64,000 nt of DNA from assembly GCF_042665295.1 (NCBI RefSeq), contig NZ_JBHTCO010000017.1, forward strand, positions 62,001-126,000, read 5' to 3'. The notes beneath the pieces are model-generated. The model did not search any database. It saw only the letters and a list, made by a program, of their open reading frames with translations, and was not told the origin of the DNA. The translations under genes and the position numbers were made by a program. The stretch comes from Scopulibacillus_A cellulosilyticus. Its GTDB lineage: Bacteria > Bacillota > Bacilli > Bacillales > Sporolactobacillaceae. This document shows, in pieces, positions 42,341 through 51,351 of the stretch; the stretch's first letter is position 1, and every line of letters begins with the position of its first letter.

Positions 42341-42374
42341 AAATAGGGAACTATCTGATGATAGTTCCCTATTT
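42341..42374 (+). other. strong hairpin between the peptide gene and the E1-like gene
   Basis: AAATAGGGAACTAT (42341-42354) and ATAGTTCCCTATTT (42361-42374) form a perfect 14-bp stem with a 6-nt loop. No long T-run follows, so it may be a leaky terminator or a 3'-stabilising structure. In the E. coli mcc operon a hairpin in the same place makes the peptide mRNA far more abundant than the rest. Confidence 0.75.
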
Positions 42375-42402
42375 CAGTAAATTTATACAGGAGGTCTTTT
42401 TG

Positions 42403-43503
42403 ATGATTAAACCTAAATTTAAAGAAACAATACCGGTGTTTTTTGTAAATAATGAAATACATATAGGTGAAGAAGATGGTGTAGCAGGAATCATTGAAGA
42501 CCCTAACGGCAGTATTAAATATCTAATATCGTTAATCGATGGAAAAAATACTATTGAAGATATTACAGAGAAAGTGTTACTTAAGTATCCAAACATTACT
42601 TCTCAAGAAGTACATGAAGCGATTAAATCATTAGATGAAGAAAAATATCTTGAAGACAACTCTATTAGTCCAAGAGTAATGGGTGAATACGAAAGAGAAC
42701 GATATAAGGCAAATTTAAACTTTTTTTCGCTCTTTACATCTTTAGAAGATAGTAAATTTGAGATTCAAGAAAAAATTATGCATACAAATATTGCTTTATT
42801 AGGTATTGGGGGTTTAGGCAGCCAAATATTATATCATTTGGCGGGATTAGGATTTCATAATATAAATGCCTTAGACTTTGATACTTTAGAGTTGAGCAAT
42901 TTTAACCGACAGTTGTTATATTCTGAAGAAAATATCAATGAACTAAAGACAGTACTTGCTAAGAAAAGGATTTCAGAGTTTAATCCTAATATCAACTTAA
43001 ATATTACAAACAAACGGATCGAATGTTCAGAAGACGTTATGAACCATATTAAAAATAGCGAATATGTCATTTGTGTCGCTGATAAACCTACATTATATAT
43101 TCAAGACTGGGTAAATGAAGCTGCAGTCAAGTTGAGAAAGCCTTTAGTTTCAGGTGGAATACTAAATACCAGAGGGCGTTTCTTTTCTGTGATACCCGGA
43201 AAAACTGGTTGTGTAGAGTGTCATAAAAAGACCCTAATGGAAAGTGATAGAACTGTTAATGAGGAACTTAATAATATGAATCAAGTAAACTTTCAGAGAA
43301 ATAATGCAGCAATTAGTCCAAATGTAGCCATGCTAGCCGGTGCTATGGTTAATGAAGTTTTAGGACTAGTTACAGGTATTAGCAAACCCATATCATTAGG
43401 GAAAATGATGGAATTAAACTTCTCAACATATCAAACATATTCTATTTCAGAGTGGGAAAGACAAGACAATTGTCCAGTTTGTCATTCCATACTGCAACAT
43501 TAA
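42403..43503 (+). CDS. E1/ThiF-family peptide-adenylating enzyme (MccB/PaaA-like)
   Basis: A 366-residue protein. Residues ~10-90 form a RiPP-recognition-like winged helix (PVFFVNNEIHIG..., YLISLIDGKNTIEDI, EAIKSLDEEKYLED). The adenylation domain has GIGGLG at 134-139, Asp158 in ALDFDTLELSNFNRQ, with Asn168-Arg169-Gln170 contacting ATP. Zinc pairs CVEC (270-273) and CPVC (357-360) are intact. The ATG at 42403 follows ACAGGAGG; the longer frame would start inside the hairpin. The family adenylates the C-terminus of a short peptide. Base composition is visibly AT-richer than the flanks, suggesting transfer. Confidence 0.85.
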   Translation: MIKPKFKETIPVFFVNNEIHIGEEDGVAGIIEDPNGSIKYLISLIDGKNTIEDITEKVLLKYPNITSQEVHEAIKSLDEEKYLEDNSISPRVMGEYERERYKANLNFFSLFTSLEDSKFEIQEKIMHTNIALLGIGGLGSQILYHLAGLGFHNINALDFDTLELSNFNRQLLYSEENINELKTVLAKKRISEFNPNINLNITNKRIECSEDVMNHIKNSEYVICVADKPTLYIQDWVNEAAVKLRKPLVSGGILNTRGRFFSVIPGKTGCVECHKKTLMESDRTVNEELNNMNQVNFQRNNAAISPNVAMLAGAMVNEVLGLVTGISKPISLGKMMELNFSTYQTYSISEWERQDNCPVCHSILQH

Positions 43504-43538
43504 CTCATTAATATTATAGCTGCTAAGAAGGGATATAT

Positions 43539-44774
43539 ATGAAATCTTATCAAGTATTAAAAAACAAAGATTTTTTATTTATATTTCTAAGTGCTACAAC
43601 CAGCAACTTTGGTACTTCATTTTTTCAGGTTGCATTACCTTTATTAGTTTATAAACTAACCAAATCACCAAGTTTAATGGCTGTAACCTTTGTGTTAGAA
43701 ATAACTCCTCAAGTTTTATTTAGCTTATTAGGAGGAGCCTTTGCAGATAAAATAAGCAAAAAGATCATTTTATTGGCAGGAGACATTATCTCAGCTGCCT
43801 TAGTTATTATCATTCCTATCACAGGACTAACAAATCATTTAGACGTTTGGATTGTCTATGTTATAGGATTTTTATTATCTTCAATTAGTGCATTTTATCA
43901 TCCCAGCTTTGAATCTATAGTTCCAGAAATTTTACAAGGAAAAAATTTAATTCAAGGTAATTCTTTATTAAAGTTGTCTGAAACGATAACTACATTTATA
44001 GGTCCTTCTATAGCAGGTGTTTTAATATCCATAATTGGAACAATAAACCTGTTATATTTTAACTTTTTCACTTATTTCTTTTCAGCAGTATTTATTAGTT
44101 TCATAGCTAATAAATATAAGAATAACAATAATGACAATTCATCAATTTTGATTTCTATTAGAGAAGGTATTGATTACGTCGTTAAAACTAAAATTATATT
44201 AACAGGTACTATTTTTATATTTTTAATAAATTTAGGATATGGAGCAATGGAATCTTTATTCATGTTTTATCTGAAAGGTACGTTAAATCTTTCCTCTCAA
44301 TACATTGGATTAGTGTTTTCTTTACAGACATTAGGATCATTTTTAGCCATTTATTTAGCCAATAAATTAAACAAATTACCAAGAGGAAATGTCATCATTT
44401 TAGCCGGAATCTTAATAGGGTTAGGACAAACAGCATTAATATTTTCTCAAGGGCTATTAATTATATTAATTACATGCAGAATAATCATTATAGGATCAGT
44501 TACTCTATTATCAATTAATTGGTTTACTTTACGACAAGAAGTCGTTCCATCTGGTCTGCTCGGTCGTGTTATTAGCTCAACACGTATGTTAGCTTATTTA
44601 GCTTTGCCTTTTGGCGGGATGCTGTCAGGTATATTTGTTCAGTATATACATGTAAAAGTCATATTTATTTTAGCTGGCCTTATTACAGTCATAGTATCTG
44701 TTATCGGGATTAAAACAGCATTATTTAAAAAAAATCAACAAGTTAAGAACGACATCACTAGTGGAACTAACTGA
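43539..44774 (+). CDS. MFS exporter of the peptide cassette (MccC-like)
   Basis: A 411-residue, 12-helix MFS protein of the MFS_3/macrolide-efflux group: SNFGTSFFQVALPLLVYKLTKSPSLMAVT near the N-terminus, loop ADKISKKIIL, and RVISSTRMLAYLALPFGG late in the protein. The equivalent place in mcc and pantocin loci holds an MFS exporter that gives producer immunity. It starts 35 nt after the E1-like gene, has AAGAAGGGA, shares its AT-rich composition and ends before a strong terminator, so the three genes form one unit. Confidence 0.8.
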   Translation: MKSYQVLKNKDFLFIFLSATTSNFGTSFFQVALPLLVYKLTKSPSLMAVTFVLEITPQVLFSLLGGAFADKISKKIILLAGDIISAALVIIIPITGLTNHLDVWIVYVIGFLLSSISAFYHPSFESIVPEILQGKNLIQGNSLLKLSETITTFIGPSIAGVLISIIGTINLLYFNFFTYFFSAVFISFIANKYKNNNNDNSSILISIREGIDYVVKTKIILTGTIFIFLINLGYGAMESLFMFYLKGTLNLSSQYIGLVFSLQTLGSFLAIYLANKLNKLPRGNVIILAGILIGLGQTALIFSQGLLIILITCRIIIIGSVTLLSINWFTLRQEVVPSGLLGRVISSTRMLAYLALPFGGMLSGIFVQYIHVKVIFILAGLITVIVSVIGIKTALFKKNQQVKNDITSGTN

Positions 44775-44813
44775 ATATATACACTGATTTTCTATTGCAT
44801 ATTAGTGTCGATG

Positions 44814-44848
44814 GAATGTGGAGAAAAATTATACTTTTCTCCACATTC
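44814..44848 (+). terminator. terminator of the peptide cassette
   Basis: GAATGTGGAGAAAA (44814-44827) pairs perfectly with TTTTCTCCACATTC (44835-44848), followed by TTTATTT. It separates the cassette from the convergent gene at 44903. Confidence 0.85.
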
Positions 44849-44902
44849 TTTATTTCACTTCGTATTGGTTCTAATTATTATGCCGCTATTAAGTCTTCCT
44901 TC

Positions 44903-45736
44903 TTACATAAGTTCGGTTACTTTTCCATAGGACAAAACATTCTCCGTTATTCGGTGAAAAGTTCTTTGGTTTTTAATCTCTTCACAAATTTCCTTAAGTA
45001 AAGTCACAGTAGATCTAAAGGGAGCAGATCCGCAACTTAATCTTTCTATTCCAATTTTTGAAAGCTCCGTTGTAGAAGGCATTTCCGGACTCACCAATAG
45101 ATTAATTGGGCAAGAAATTTTTTGGCGAAGGGCACGAATAACCTCCAAGTCATTTAAGCCAGGAACAAATATACAATCGGCGCCAGCTTCCTCGTAAGCT
45201 TCAGCCCTTTTTATTGTTTCTTGAAAACGCTGATAGGGATTGCCAACATCTAACCAATACATATCAGTACGTGCATTAATAAATAATGCAGTATCGGTTG
45301 AAATAGAAAGATTTTTAATGGCCTTGATCTTTTCTTTTTGTAATGAAATATCAAAAACAGGATGTTCAGGATCCCCTGTACCGTCTTCAATATTAATTCC
45401 GACTGCTCCAGCTTCTATGACCCTCTTTACAGTATTTAACACTTCATTTACGGTTGATCCATATCCGGCTTCGATATCCGCGCTGACGGGAATATTTACA
45501 GAGCTCACGATGTTTTTAATTGTCCCGATCATTTTTTCCAAGGGTATATTCTGTCCATCTTTGAACCCTAAAGAAGCAGCGATACCTGCGCTTGTTGTCC
45601 CTATTGCCTCAAACCCACACTCCTCAAATATTTTAGCACTGATGACATCCCAAGCGTTTGGGAGTACAAAAACAGTATTTTGTTTATGAAGCTTGGAGAA
45701 TTTTTTCGCCTTTAAGGAATGATCTATACTATTCAT
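44903..45736 (-). CDS. isocitrate lyase/PEP mutase superfamily protein
   Basis: A 277-residue TIM-barrel enzyme. Visible are FVLPNAWDVISAKIFEECGF, GTTSAGIAASLG, the metal-binding DIEAGYGS, GINIEDG and INARTDMYW; the PEP mutase/oxaloacetase group shares these. The isocitrate-lyase KKCGH loop is absent, so a C-C or P-C lyase or hydrolase on a small 2-oxo acid is more likely. Two adjacent ATGs exist; 45736 has better spacing to AAAGGGG. Confidence 0.8.
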   Translation of the reverse strand: MNSIDHSLKAKKFSKLHKQNTVFVLPNAWDVISAKIFEECGFEAIGTTSAGIAASLGFKDGQNIPLEKMIGTIKNIVSSVNIPVSADIEAGYGSTVNEVLNTVKRVIEAGAVGINIEDGTGDPEHPVFDISLQKEKIKAIKNLSISTDTALFINARTDMYWLDVGNPYQRFQETIKRAEAYEEAGADCIFVPGLNDLEVIRALRQKISCPINLLVSPEMPSTTELSKIGIERLSCGSAPFRSTVTLLKEICEEIKNQRTFHRITENVLSYGKVTELM

Positions 45737-45942
45737 CATAAAGCCCCTTTCATGTAATTTTTACACAGCAGATGTTTTCGGCCCAATTATCACAGACGAA
45801 AGAAAATGCAACTATATAGTTATGGTACAGGAGCGGATCATCATCCGTAATATTTATTCATTACGTAGTAAAAATTTATAAACAAAAATTCTTAATGATG
45901 TAAATCCGTGTTTTACCGGCTATACCTCATAAAGACGTACAG

Positions 45943-46290
45943 CTATATCTTAGGGCCGCCGTTATCATTTGTTAAATATGTTTGGGTTTCAATTTTCCTT
46001 TTATGAGCCTTGTCTTTGTAAAATTTAATAACGTGTTTCGTTTGAAAAGTTGTTCCAACCATTCTAAAATACTGTTTATCGGAATATTGGATCCAATTAC
46101 CTTTTTTTGATCCATTAAGATCTGCAGCTGCTGGGGCTGATAATAATGTAGACCATTTCGATTTTTCGGTATAATTTATAGTTTTACTGTAATGCCAAGA
46201 ATCTTCATATACACTTTTAAATCCGAATTCAAGTGATATGACTAAAATCACCAAAGCTAAAAATAAAGCTGAGACTAAGACCTTTTTCAA
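45943..46290 (-). CDS. hypothetical membrane-anchored or secreted protein
   Basis: A 115-residue protein from a TTG at 46290 behind GGGGGCG. It has a Lys-Lys start, a hydrophobic segment (VLVSALFLALVILVISLEFGF, uncleaved anchor or signal) and an exported basic, Tyr-rich domain ending YLTNDNGGPKI. Family not recognised. Confidence 0.5.
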   Translation of the reverse strand: MKKVLVSALFLALVILVISLEFGFKSVYEDSWHYSKTINYTEKSKWSTLLSAPAAADLNGSKKGNWIQYSDKQYFRMVGTTFQTKHVIKFYKDKAHKRKIETQTYLTNDNGGPKI

Positions 46291-46662
46291 TTCTTCAACG
46301 CCCCCTTTTGTTGTTTATTTTTTTAAAATAAATAGCTATTGCCATTATAATATTTTAATATATTGAATATTTTGTAACCCTTACCCGACTACAGTTCATT
46401 TTACGTAATACAGGGAATAAACCCAAGAAGGCAATTTTCCCATTTTTAAAGGGGATAAAGGTAGGAAAATATAGAGAACTATATATAAAAAGGAACGATG
46501 AATCGTTGCTATATGCCTAAAAATGTTATTTAAACACTGAAATCAATTCTTCTTAATTTAAAGGGGAAGCGGTTTTCGCGTACTTAAGCGGTGCAACTTT
46601 ATTTCAAAACTGTGATTATAATCATTGGATGAACAACAATTGCATATGGCGAAGGAGGGCCA

Positions 46663-46743
46663 GTGCCGGAGGGCGTAAAGAAAAGAATACCGTCTCAACA
46701 AGTTAGCAACGATGGTATAAAATTTGTTTCCTTAGTAAATTGA
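46663..46743 (+). CDS. putative 26-residue peptide
   Basis: A GTG at 46663 preceded by GAAGGAGGG opens a 26-codon frame (starts MPEGVKKRIPSQQ, ends IKFVSLVN) that stops 15 nt before a perfect terminator. A site, frame and terminator in that arrangement look deliberate, but the 370 bp upstream (46291-46662) hold no other gene or clear promoter, and it could equally be the tail of a lost gene. Confidence 0.35.
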   Translation: MPEGVKKRIPSQQVSNDGIKFVSLVN

Positions 46744-46758
46744 AGTCTCGGCTTATTT

Positions 46759-46789
46759 AAAAAACTGGCAGGAATTCTGCCAGTTTTTT
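46759..46789. terminator. bidirectional terminator
   Basis: AAAAAACTGGCAG (46759-46771) and CTGCCAGTTTTTT (46777-46789) around GAATT. It can serve both the small peptide frame and the convergent gene ending at 46820. Confidence 0.85.
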
Positions 46790-46819
46790 AATGAGAGATA
46801 ATTTAGTAATGTATGATTA

Positions 46820-46999
46820 TTACTTCGCCTTTGCCAACTGCTTTCTCATTTCTTTAAGTTCTTCTTCAATTTTTATAAGAACCTTTTCAGTCCTCTCGGT
46901 ATTTGCGCCAACAGATTCCATCTTTTCAAGATCACTTTGAATACGTACATAATCAGATTTTAACTCAATGATACGTTGTTCTATTTCTTCCTTTGTCAT
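46820..46999 (-). CDS. small coiled-coil protein (SE1832-like family)
   Basis: A 59-residue, strongly helical protein with heptad pattern (MTKEEIEQRIIELKSDYVRIQSDLEKMESVG..., KVLIKIEEELKEMRKQLAKAK). I recall a Firmicutes family called SE1832 with this length and opening. ATG 46999 follows GAGGTG; a GTG three codons upstream lacks a site. Function unknown. Confidence 0.6.
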   Translation of the reverse strand: MTKEEIEQRIIELKSDYVRIQSDLEKMESVGANTERTEKVLIKIEEELKEMRKQLAKAK

Positions 47000-47193
47000 T
47001 TCGATCACCTCGTTCGCCGTTGTGTACTTTTATATTAATTCTTATTTGTTTAATGTGGCAAGAAGACCGTATTTTTAACCTTTATCATTTCATCATGGAT
47101 AAAGGTAGAGAAAGTTTATAGAAATAAAAACTTTTTTGTTGAAAAAATGCCTATGTATGTTCATAAAAATCAAATCCCGCAGATTTCAATTAT

Positions 47194-48135
47194 CTAGAGC
47201 TTAGGGAAGACCTTCCTTGCACCAATAAAAAGCCAAGAAGTAAGTACAAAAGGCATAGTCAAAGCTGGTAGCCCGAATGGCAACAAATAAGAGTCAACAC
47301 CGGCTGTGATTGGTACTGTGACGATGGCTGCTATAATCCCGGTCAATGGCGCAAATCGACTCCTGATATCGAAAACTGCAGCAACGGCAATAATAGTTAA
47401 TACGGCATTATACCCATAAAGTCCTAGATTGATCGAGGTAATATCTGCTCCTAGCATATAAGCTGATACCCAGCCGATGACTGTTCCTAAGGCAGTATAG
47501 AGGCCTAATTTCCAACCGGCGCAGAATATGCCAATCAAAATTATAATCCCAGACCAAAACTTGTCTTGCAAAAATATTTGACCAATGCCGCGAACCAACC
47601 CATCCTTCCAATCTATATGGCCAATTGTACTCAATTTCCAATGGGAAAGAGTCTGCGGTACCAGGTTCGGACTTAGTTTGATCAAGCCTAAATGGTAGGA
47701 AGCGAGTAACACAATCCATGTTACAGCAATAAAAGGGAACGTAAGCACCGGAATCCCGGAAGAGCGCATGACATGCATCATCGCAGCCGTCAAAAGAGCA
47801 GCAACTGCCGCACCGGCTAAAGCAATAATCCAGCGCTGACCGCCGGTTAAATTTAACGATAATGCTATTCCCGCCAAAACGGAATTATAACCAAATAAGC
47901 CTTGTTTGACGGTTTTTTGATCTGCCCCGCCTGCATGTCCAATTAATGTTCCTATAAGTGCGGATGCAATGGTGATGATCCCTATAGGAAGAGAAGCAAT
48001 CGCTATGGCAATCAGAATGATCAACCCGGTCAAAGCGTTCTCAATCAAAATGACTTGCGAAATGCCTTTTAATGATGCTGATATTAATGAGAAAAATGCC
48101 CCGTTAGTAAATGAACTTTGTTTGCTATTTTGCAT
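47194..48135 (-). CDS. urea transporter (UT family)
   Basis: A 313-residue channel-type membrane protein with two homologous halves, each holding the family motif: LFGYNSVLAGIALSL in the first and LGLYGYNAVLTIIAV in the second. The alternation of about ten membrane segments fits bacterial urea channels. ATG 48135 follows GAAGTGATT. It lies 0.8 kb upstream of, and divergent from, urease cluster 2 and would supply its substrate. Confidence 0.87.
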   Translation of the reverse strand: MQNSKQSSFTNGAFFSLISASLKGISQVILIENALTGLIILIAIAIASLPIGIITIASALIGTLIGHAGGADQKTVKQGLFGYNSVLAGIALSLNLTGGQRWIIALAGAAVAALLTAAMMHVMRSSGIPVLTFPFIAVTWIVLLASYHLGLIKLSPNLVPQTLSHWKLSTIGHIDWKDGLVRGIGQIFLQDKFWSGIIILIGIFCAGWKLGLYTALGTVIGWVSAYMLGADITSINLGLYGYNAVLTIIAVAAVFDIRSRFAPLTGIIAAIVTVPITAGVDSYLLPFGLPALTMPFVLTSWLFIGARKVFPKL

Positions 48136-48427
48136 TACAATCACTTCTTTCTTTATTAGAAGATTAATAGGGCTTTTGTACTAGCATATTGTTGCTGTTT
48201 TTAAGTAACCGTACATGATTACCGGGGGCTGTAACGCTTATTTAAAGAATGACTAATATTATAGCAAACCTTCGAAAAATAGAAAAAACATTTATTTGAT
48301 TTTCTAACAGTTTTCTCATCAAATTTTAATCTTTATCTCATCAAGTTATAATCCTTGATGGTTATTATTATAAACAAAGGAACATAATTTATTTAAAGGC
48401 ATATCCAAAAAGATTGGAGGCGTTATC

Positions 48428-48646
48428 ATGTTTAAAGATTTTGAGATAAAACCAATGTTTGAAGATCAAATACACGAGAGACATCAATTTTCCTTAAATA
48501 TTTTAGGAAGTAATTATAGCGGCATATATCATAAAGGAGATATTCAATGGTTTAATCCGCATCCTAAAAATAATTTATCGAACGACCATTTAGGAAATGT
48601 TGAATCTAAAATCCACGAATTATTATTTGACTATTTGAAACAGTGA
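48428..48646 (+). CDS. YheE-like (DUF5342) small protein
   Basis: A 72-residue protein with the pattern FEIKPMFEDQIHERHQFSLNILGSNYSGIYHKGDIQWFNPHP and a helical end (ESKIHELLFDYLKQ). It recalls the YheE/DUF5342 family of Bacillus (aromatic-rich N-terminal sheet with GIYHK-x-G-x-I-x-W). ATTGGAGG precedes the ATG. Function unknown; own terminator. Confidence 0.6.
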   Translation: MFKDFEIKPMFEDQIHERHQFSLNILGSNYSGIYHKGDIQWFNPHPKNNLSNDHLGNVESKIHELLFDYLKQ

Positions 48647-48673
48647 TACTTTAATGAAACTATATGAATGATG

Positions 48674-48700
48674 TCCCGTATAAAAAAACGTTATACGGGA
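48674..48700 (+). terminator. terminator after the YheE-like gene
   Basis: TCCCGTATAA (48674-48683) pairs with TTATACGGGA (48691-48700), followed by TTTTTT. From here to 48969 I see only AT-rich leader sequence before ureA; no convincing TnrA/GlnR box or promoter could be fixed. Confidence 0.85.
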
Positions 48701-48969
48701 TTTTTTGTGTCTAAAGACACATGTTTATTTCAAAAATTTGATTGTTTTACTTTTAACGGGCGAATTTGAATGTTATTACATATGTATAAAATTCGACAAT
48801 TGATACAATAAAATCGACAGATCTTAAGCGGAGGATTATAATTTTATTAACGGTGCTCGTTCCCTTTAGGACTATTTAAGATTAGTCTATAGGTGATTTG
48901 AGTGCTTTTTGTTTTTAGTGTGAAAAAACTCTATCCAGGTAAAATGGGTATTCAGCAAGGAGGGTTGGT

Positions 48970-49272
48970 ATGCGTTTATCACCTCGGGAGCAAGAGAAGC
49001 TCATGATTGTTGTAGCTGCAGATCTGGCCAAACGCCGAAAGGAAAGAGGATTAAAGTTAAACTATCCGGAAGCGGTAGCGATGATTACATACGAAATTAT
49101 GGAAGGTGCCCGTGATGGAAAGACAGTTGCCGAATTGATGCAATATGGAGCAACGATTTTGAAGCGTGAAGATGTCATGGAAGGTATTCCGGAAATGATC
49201 GATGATATACAAGTGGAATGTACTTTCCCTGATGGAACAAAACTAGTGACTGTACACAGCCCAATTAGATAA
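48970..49272 (+). CDS. ureA: urease gamma subunit, cluster 2
   Basis: A 100-residue UreA with the consensus-like start MRLSPREQEKLMIVVAADLA, RRKERGLKLNYPEAVAMITYEIMEGARDG and ending TLVTVHSPIR-like (GTKLVTVHSPIR). GGAGGG precedes the ATG. It is closer to the common Firmicutes type than the cluster 1 copy and is followed after 22 nt by ureB. Confidence 0.94.
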   Translation: MRLSPREQEKLMIVVAADLAKRRKERGLKLNYPEAVAMITYEIMEGARDGKTVAELMQYGATILKREDVMEGIPEMIDDIQVECTFPDGTKLVTVHSPIR

Positions 49273-49294
49273 AACGCTGGGAGGCTAGTAATCT

Positions 49295-49633
49295 ATGAAA
49301 CTAGGAAAGTTTGTGCCTGGGCAATTATTCTTAAAAGATGAAGATATTCTTTGTAATAAAGGAAGAAAAACATTGAAAGTCACGGTTACAAATACAGGTG
49401 ATCGGCCGGTTCAAGTCGGTTCTCATTTTCATTTTTATGAAGTTAATGAGGCGCTTCAATTTAACCGGGATGAAACTTTCGGAACCCGCTTAAACGTTCC
49501 GGCGGGAGCGGCAGTACGCTTTGAACCTGGAGATAAAAAAGAAGTTGAATTAGTGGATTACGCCGGTGAACGCCGTGTTTACGGATTTAACAATAAAACA
49601 GACAGGGAACTCGAAAGCGGGTGTGGCAAATGA
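49295..49633 (+). CDS. ureB: urease beta subunit, cluster 2
   Basis: A 112-residue UreB with VPGQLFLKDEDILCNKGRKT, NTGDRPVQVGSHFHFYEVNEAL and GERRVYGFNNK. It lacks the basic tail of the cluster 1 copy. The stop overlaps the ureC start (ATGA at 49630), indicating coupling. Confidence 0.94.
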   Translation: MKLGKFVPGQLFLKDEDILCNKGRKTLKVTVTNTGDRPVQVGSHFHFYEVNEALQFNRDETFGTRLNVPAGAAVRFEPGDKKEVELVDYAGERRVYGFNNKTDRELESGCGK

Positions 49634-51342
49634 GTTTTAAAATGTCGAGAGAACAATATGCCCAAATGTACGGTCCGACAACAGGTGATGCGGTCCGTCT
49701 GGCGGATACTGATTTAATCATTGAGATAGAAAAAGATCATACCGTCTATGGGGATGAAGTGGTCTTTGGCGGAGGGAAGGTTATTCGCGACGGGATGGGG
49801 CAGCATCCACTTGTCACCCGCGGTGATAATATTCCCGACTTGGTTATTACCAACGCTGTTATTATAGATTATACCGGGATTTATAAAGCAGACATCGGTA
49901 TACGGAATGGGAAAATAATGGCCATTGGTAAAAGCGGCAACCCGTTAGTTATGGAAGGCGTTGACATTGTTATTGGGGCATCGACAGAAGTTATCGCGGC
50001 TGAAGGAATGATTGTAACTGCCGGCGGCATTGATGCACATGTCCATTTTATTAATCCTTCTCAAGTTGATACGGCGCTTGCATCAGGTTTAACGACATTA
50101 ATTGGCGGAGGTACAGGACCAAGCGCTGGTTCCAGAGCTACAACCGTTACCCCGGGCGAATGGAATATTCACCGGATGCTTGAAGCCGCAGAAGGGTTGC
50201 CTATTAATGTCGGTTTCACCGGAAAAGGTCAAGCTGCTTCAGAAGAACCGTTAGCAGAACAAGTAAGAGCTGGCGCCATTGGCTTAAAGGTTCATGAAGA
50301 TTGGGGAGCAACCGCTTCAGCCATTGATTATGCGTTAAAAGTCGCGGACAAGTTTGATGTTCAAGTGGCCCTTCATGCAGATACCTTAAATGAGGGCGGA
50401 TTTTTAGAGAATACGATGGCTGCTATTAAAGACCGGGTCATTCATATGTATCATACCGAAGGCGCAGGCGGCGGACATGCCCCGGATTTAATTAAATCAG
50501 CAAGTTATTTAAATGTTCTTCCGTCATCTACGAATCCGACTCTTCCTTATACGGTTAATACAATAGAAGAGCATCTTGATATGTTGATGGTTTGTCACCA
50601 TTTAAACCCTTCTGTTCCAGAAGATATTGCCTTCGCTGATTCCCGTATTCGCCGTGAAACGATTGCGGCAGAAGATATCTTGCAAGATATGGGGATCTTC
50701 AGCATGGTCAGTTCGGATGCCCAGGCAATGGGACGGGTTGGAGAGGTTATTCTCCGCACATGGCAGACAGCGGATAAAATGAAAAAGCAAAGAGGTAAAA
50801 TGGCAGGTGATAAAGGCATTGCTGACAATAATCGTGTCAAACGCTATGTTGCCAAATATACAATTAATCCTGCCATTACCCACGGTGTTTCTGATTATAT
50901 TGGTTCAATAGAAGTTGGAAAAATAGCCGATCTCGTTATTTGGAAACCTGCGTTTTTTGGCGTGAAACCTGAAATGGTATTAAAAAGCGGCATGATTGTC
51001 CAAAGTCTGATGGGGGATCCTAATGCATCCATTCCGACACCCGAACCTAACTTATATCGCCCGATGTACGCTTCATATGGAAAAGCTTTATCGAAAAGCT
51101 CAATAACGTTTGTTTCGAAAGCTGCGATTGATGAAGATGTTAAAAATAAACTTGGGTTGGAAAAAACGATTCTCCCTGTCCGCGGCATTCGAACCCTTAC
51201 GAAAAAAGATATGAAACTTAATAATGAAACACCTGCAATAACCGTAGACCCGCAAACGTATGAGGTAAGGGTGGACGGTGAGTTATTGACCTGCGACCCT
51301 GTTGATGAAGTGCCAATGGGGCAACGATATTTTCTTTTCTGA
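49630..51342 (+). CDS. ureC: urease alpha subunit, cluster 2 (common Firmicutes type)
   Basis: A 570-residue catalytic subunit close to staphylococcal/bacillar UreC. It has DAHVHFINPSQVDTALASG, TTVTPGEWNIHRML, the carbamylated Lys in GLKVHEDWGA, HADTLNEGGF, HTEGAGGGHAPD, flap CHHLNP, SRIRRETIAAED and SSDAQAMGRVGE. It ends with the canonical LLTCDPVDEVPMGQRYFLF. All nickel ligands are present. ATG 49630 overlaps ureB's stop; the longer frame to 49621 has no site. Confidence 0.95.
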   Translation: MSFKMSREQYAQMYGPTTGDAVRLADTDLIIEIEKDHTVYGDEVVFGGGKVIRDGMGQHPLVTRGDNIPDLVITNAVIIDYTGIYKADIGIRNGKIMAIGKSGNPLVMEGVDIVIGASTEVIAAEGMIVTAGGIDAHVHFINPSQVDTALASGLTTLIGGGTGPSAGSRATTVTPGEWNIHRMLEAAEGLPINVGFTGKGQAASEEPLAEQVRAGAIGLKVHEDWGATASAIDYALKVADKFDVQVALHADTLNEGGFLENTMAAIKDRVIHMYHTEGAGGGHAPDLIKSASYLNVLPSSTNPTLPYTVNTIEEHLDMLMVCHHLNPSVPEDIAFADSRIRRETIAAEDILQDMGIFSMVSSDAQAMGRVGEVILRTWQTADKMKKQRGKMAGDKGIADNNRVKRYVAKYTINPAITHGVSDYIGSIEVGKIADLVIWKPAFFGVKPEMVLKSGMIVQSLMGDPNASIPTPEPNLYRPMYASYGKALSKSSITFVSKAAIDEDVKNKLGLEKTILPVRGIRTLTKKDMKLNNETPAITVDPQTYEVRVDGELLTCDPVDEVPMGQRYFLF

Positions 51343-51351
51343 GGTGGAGCA

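Noticed and set aside
44903..45736. PEP-mutase-like enzyme as part of the peptide cassette
   Set aside because: It is convergent, lies beyond a strong terminator and has base composition like the flanking chromosome.
48901..48969. Short GTG-started frame leading into ureA of cluster 2
   Set aside because: No ribosome site, runs out of frame into ureA, and covers the ureA ribosome site; probably leader sequence.
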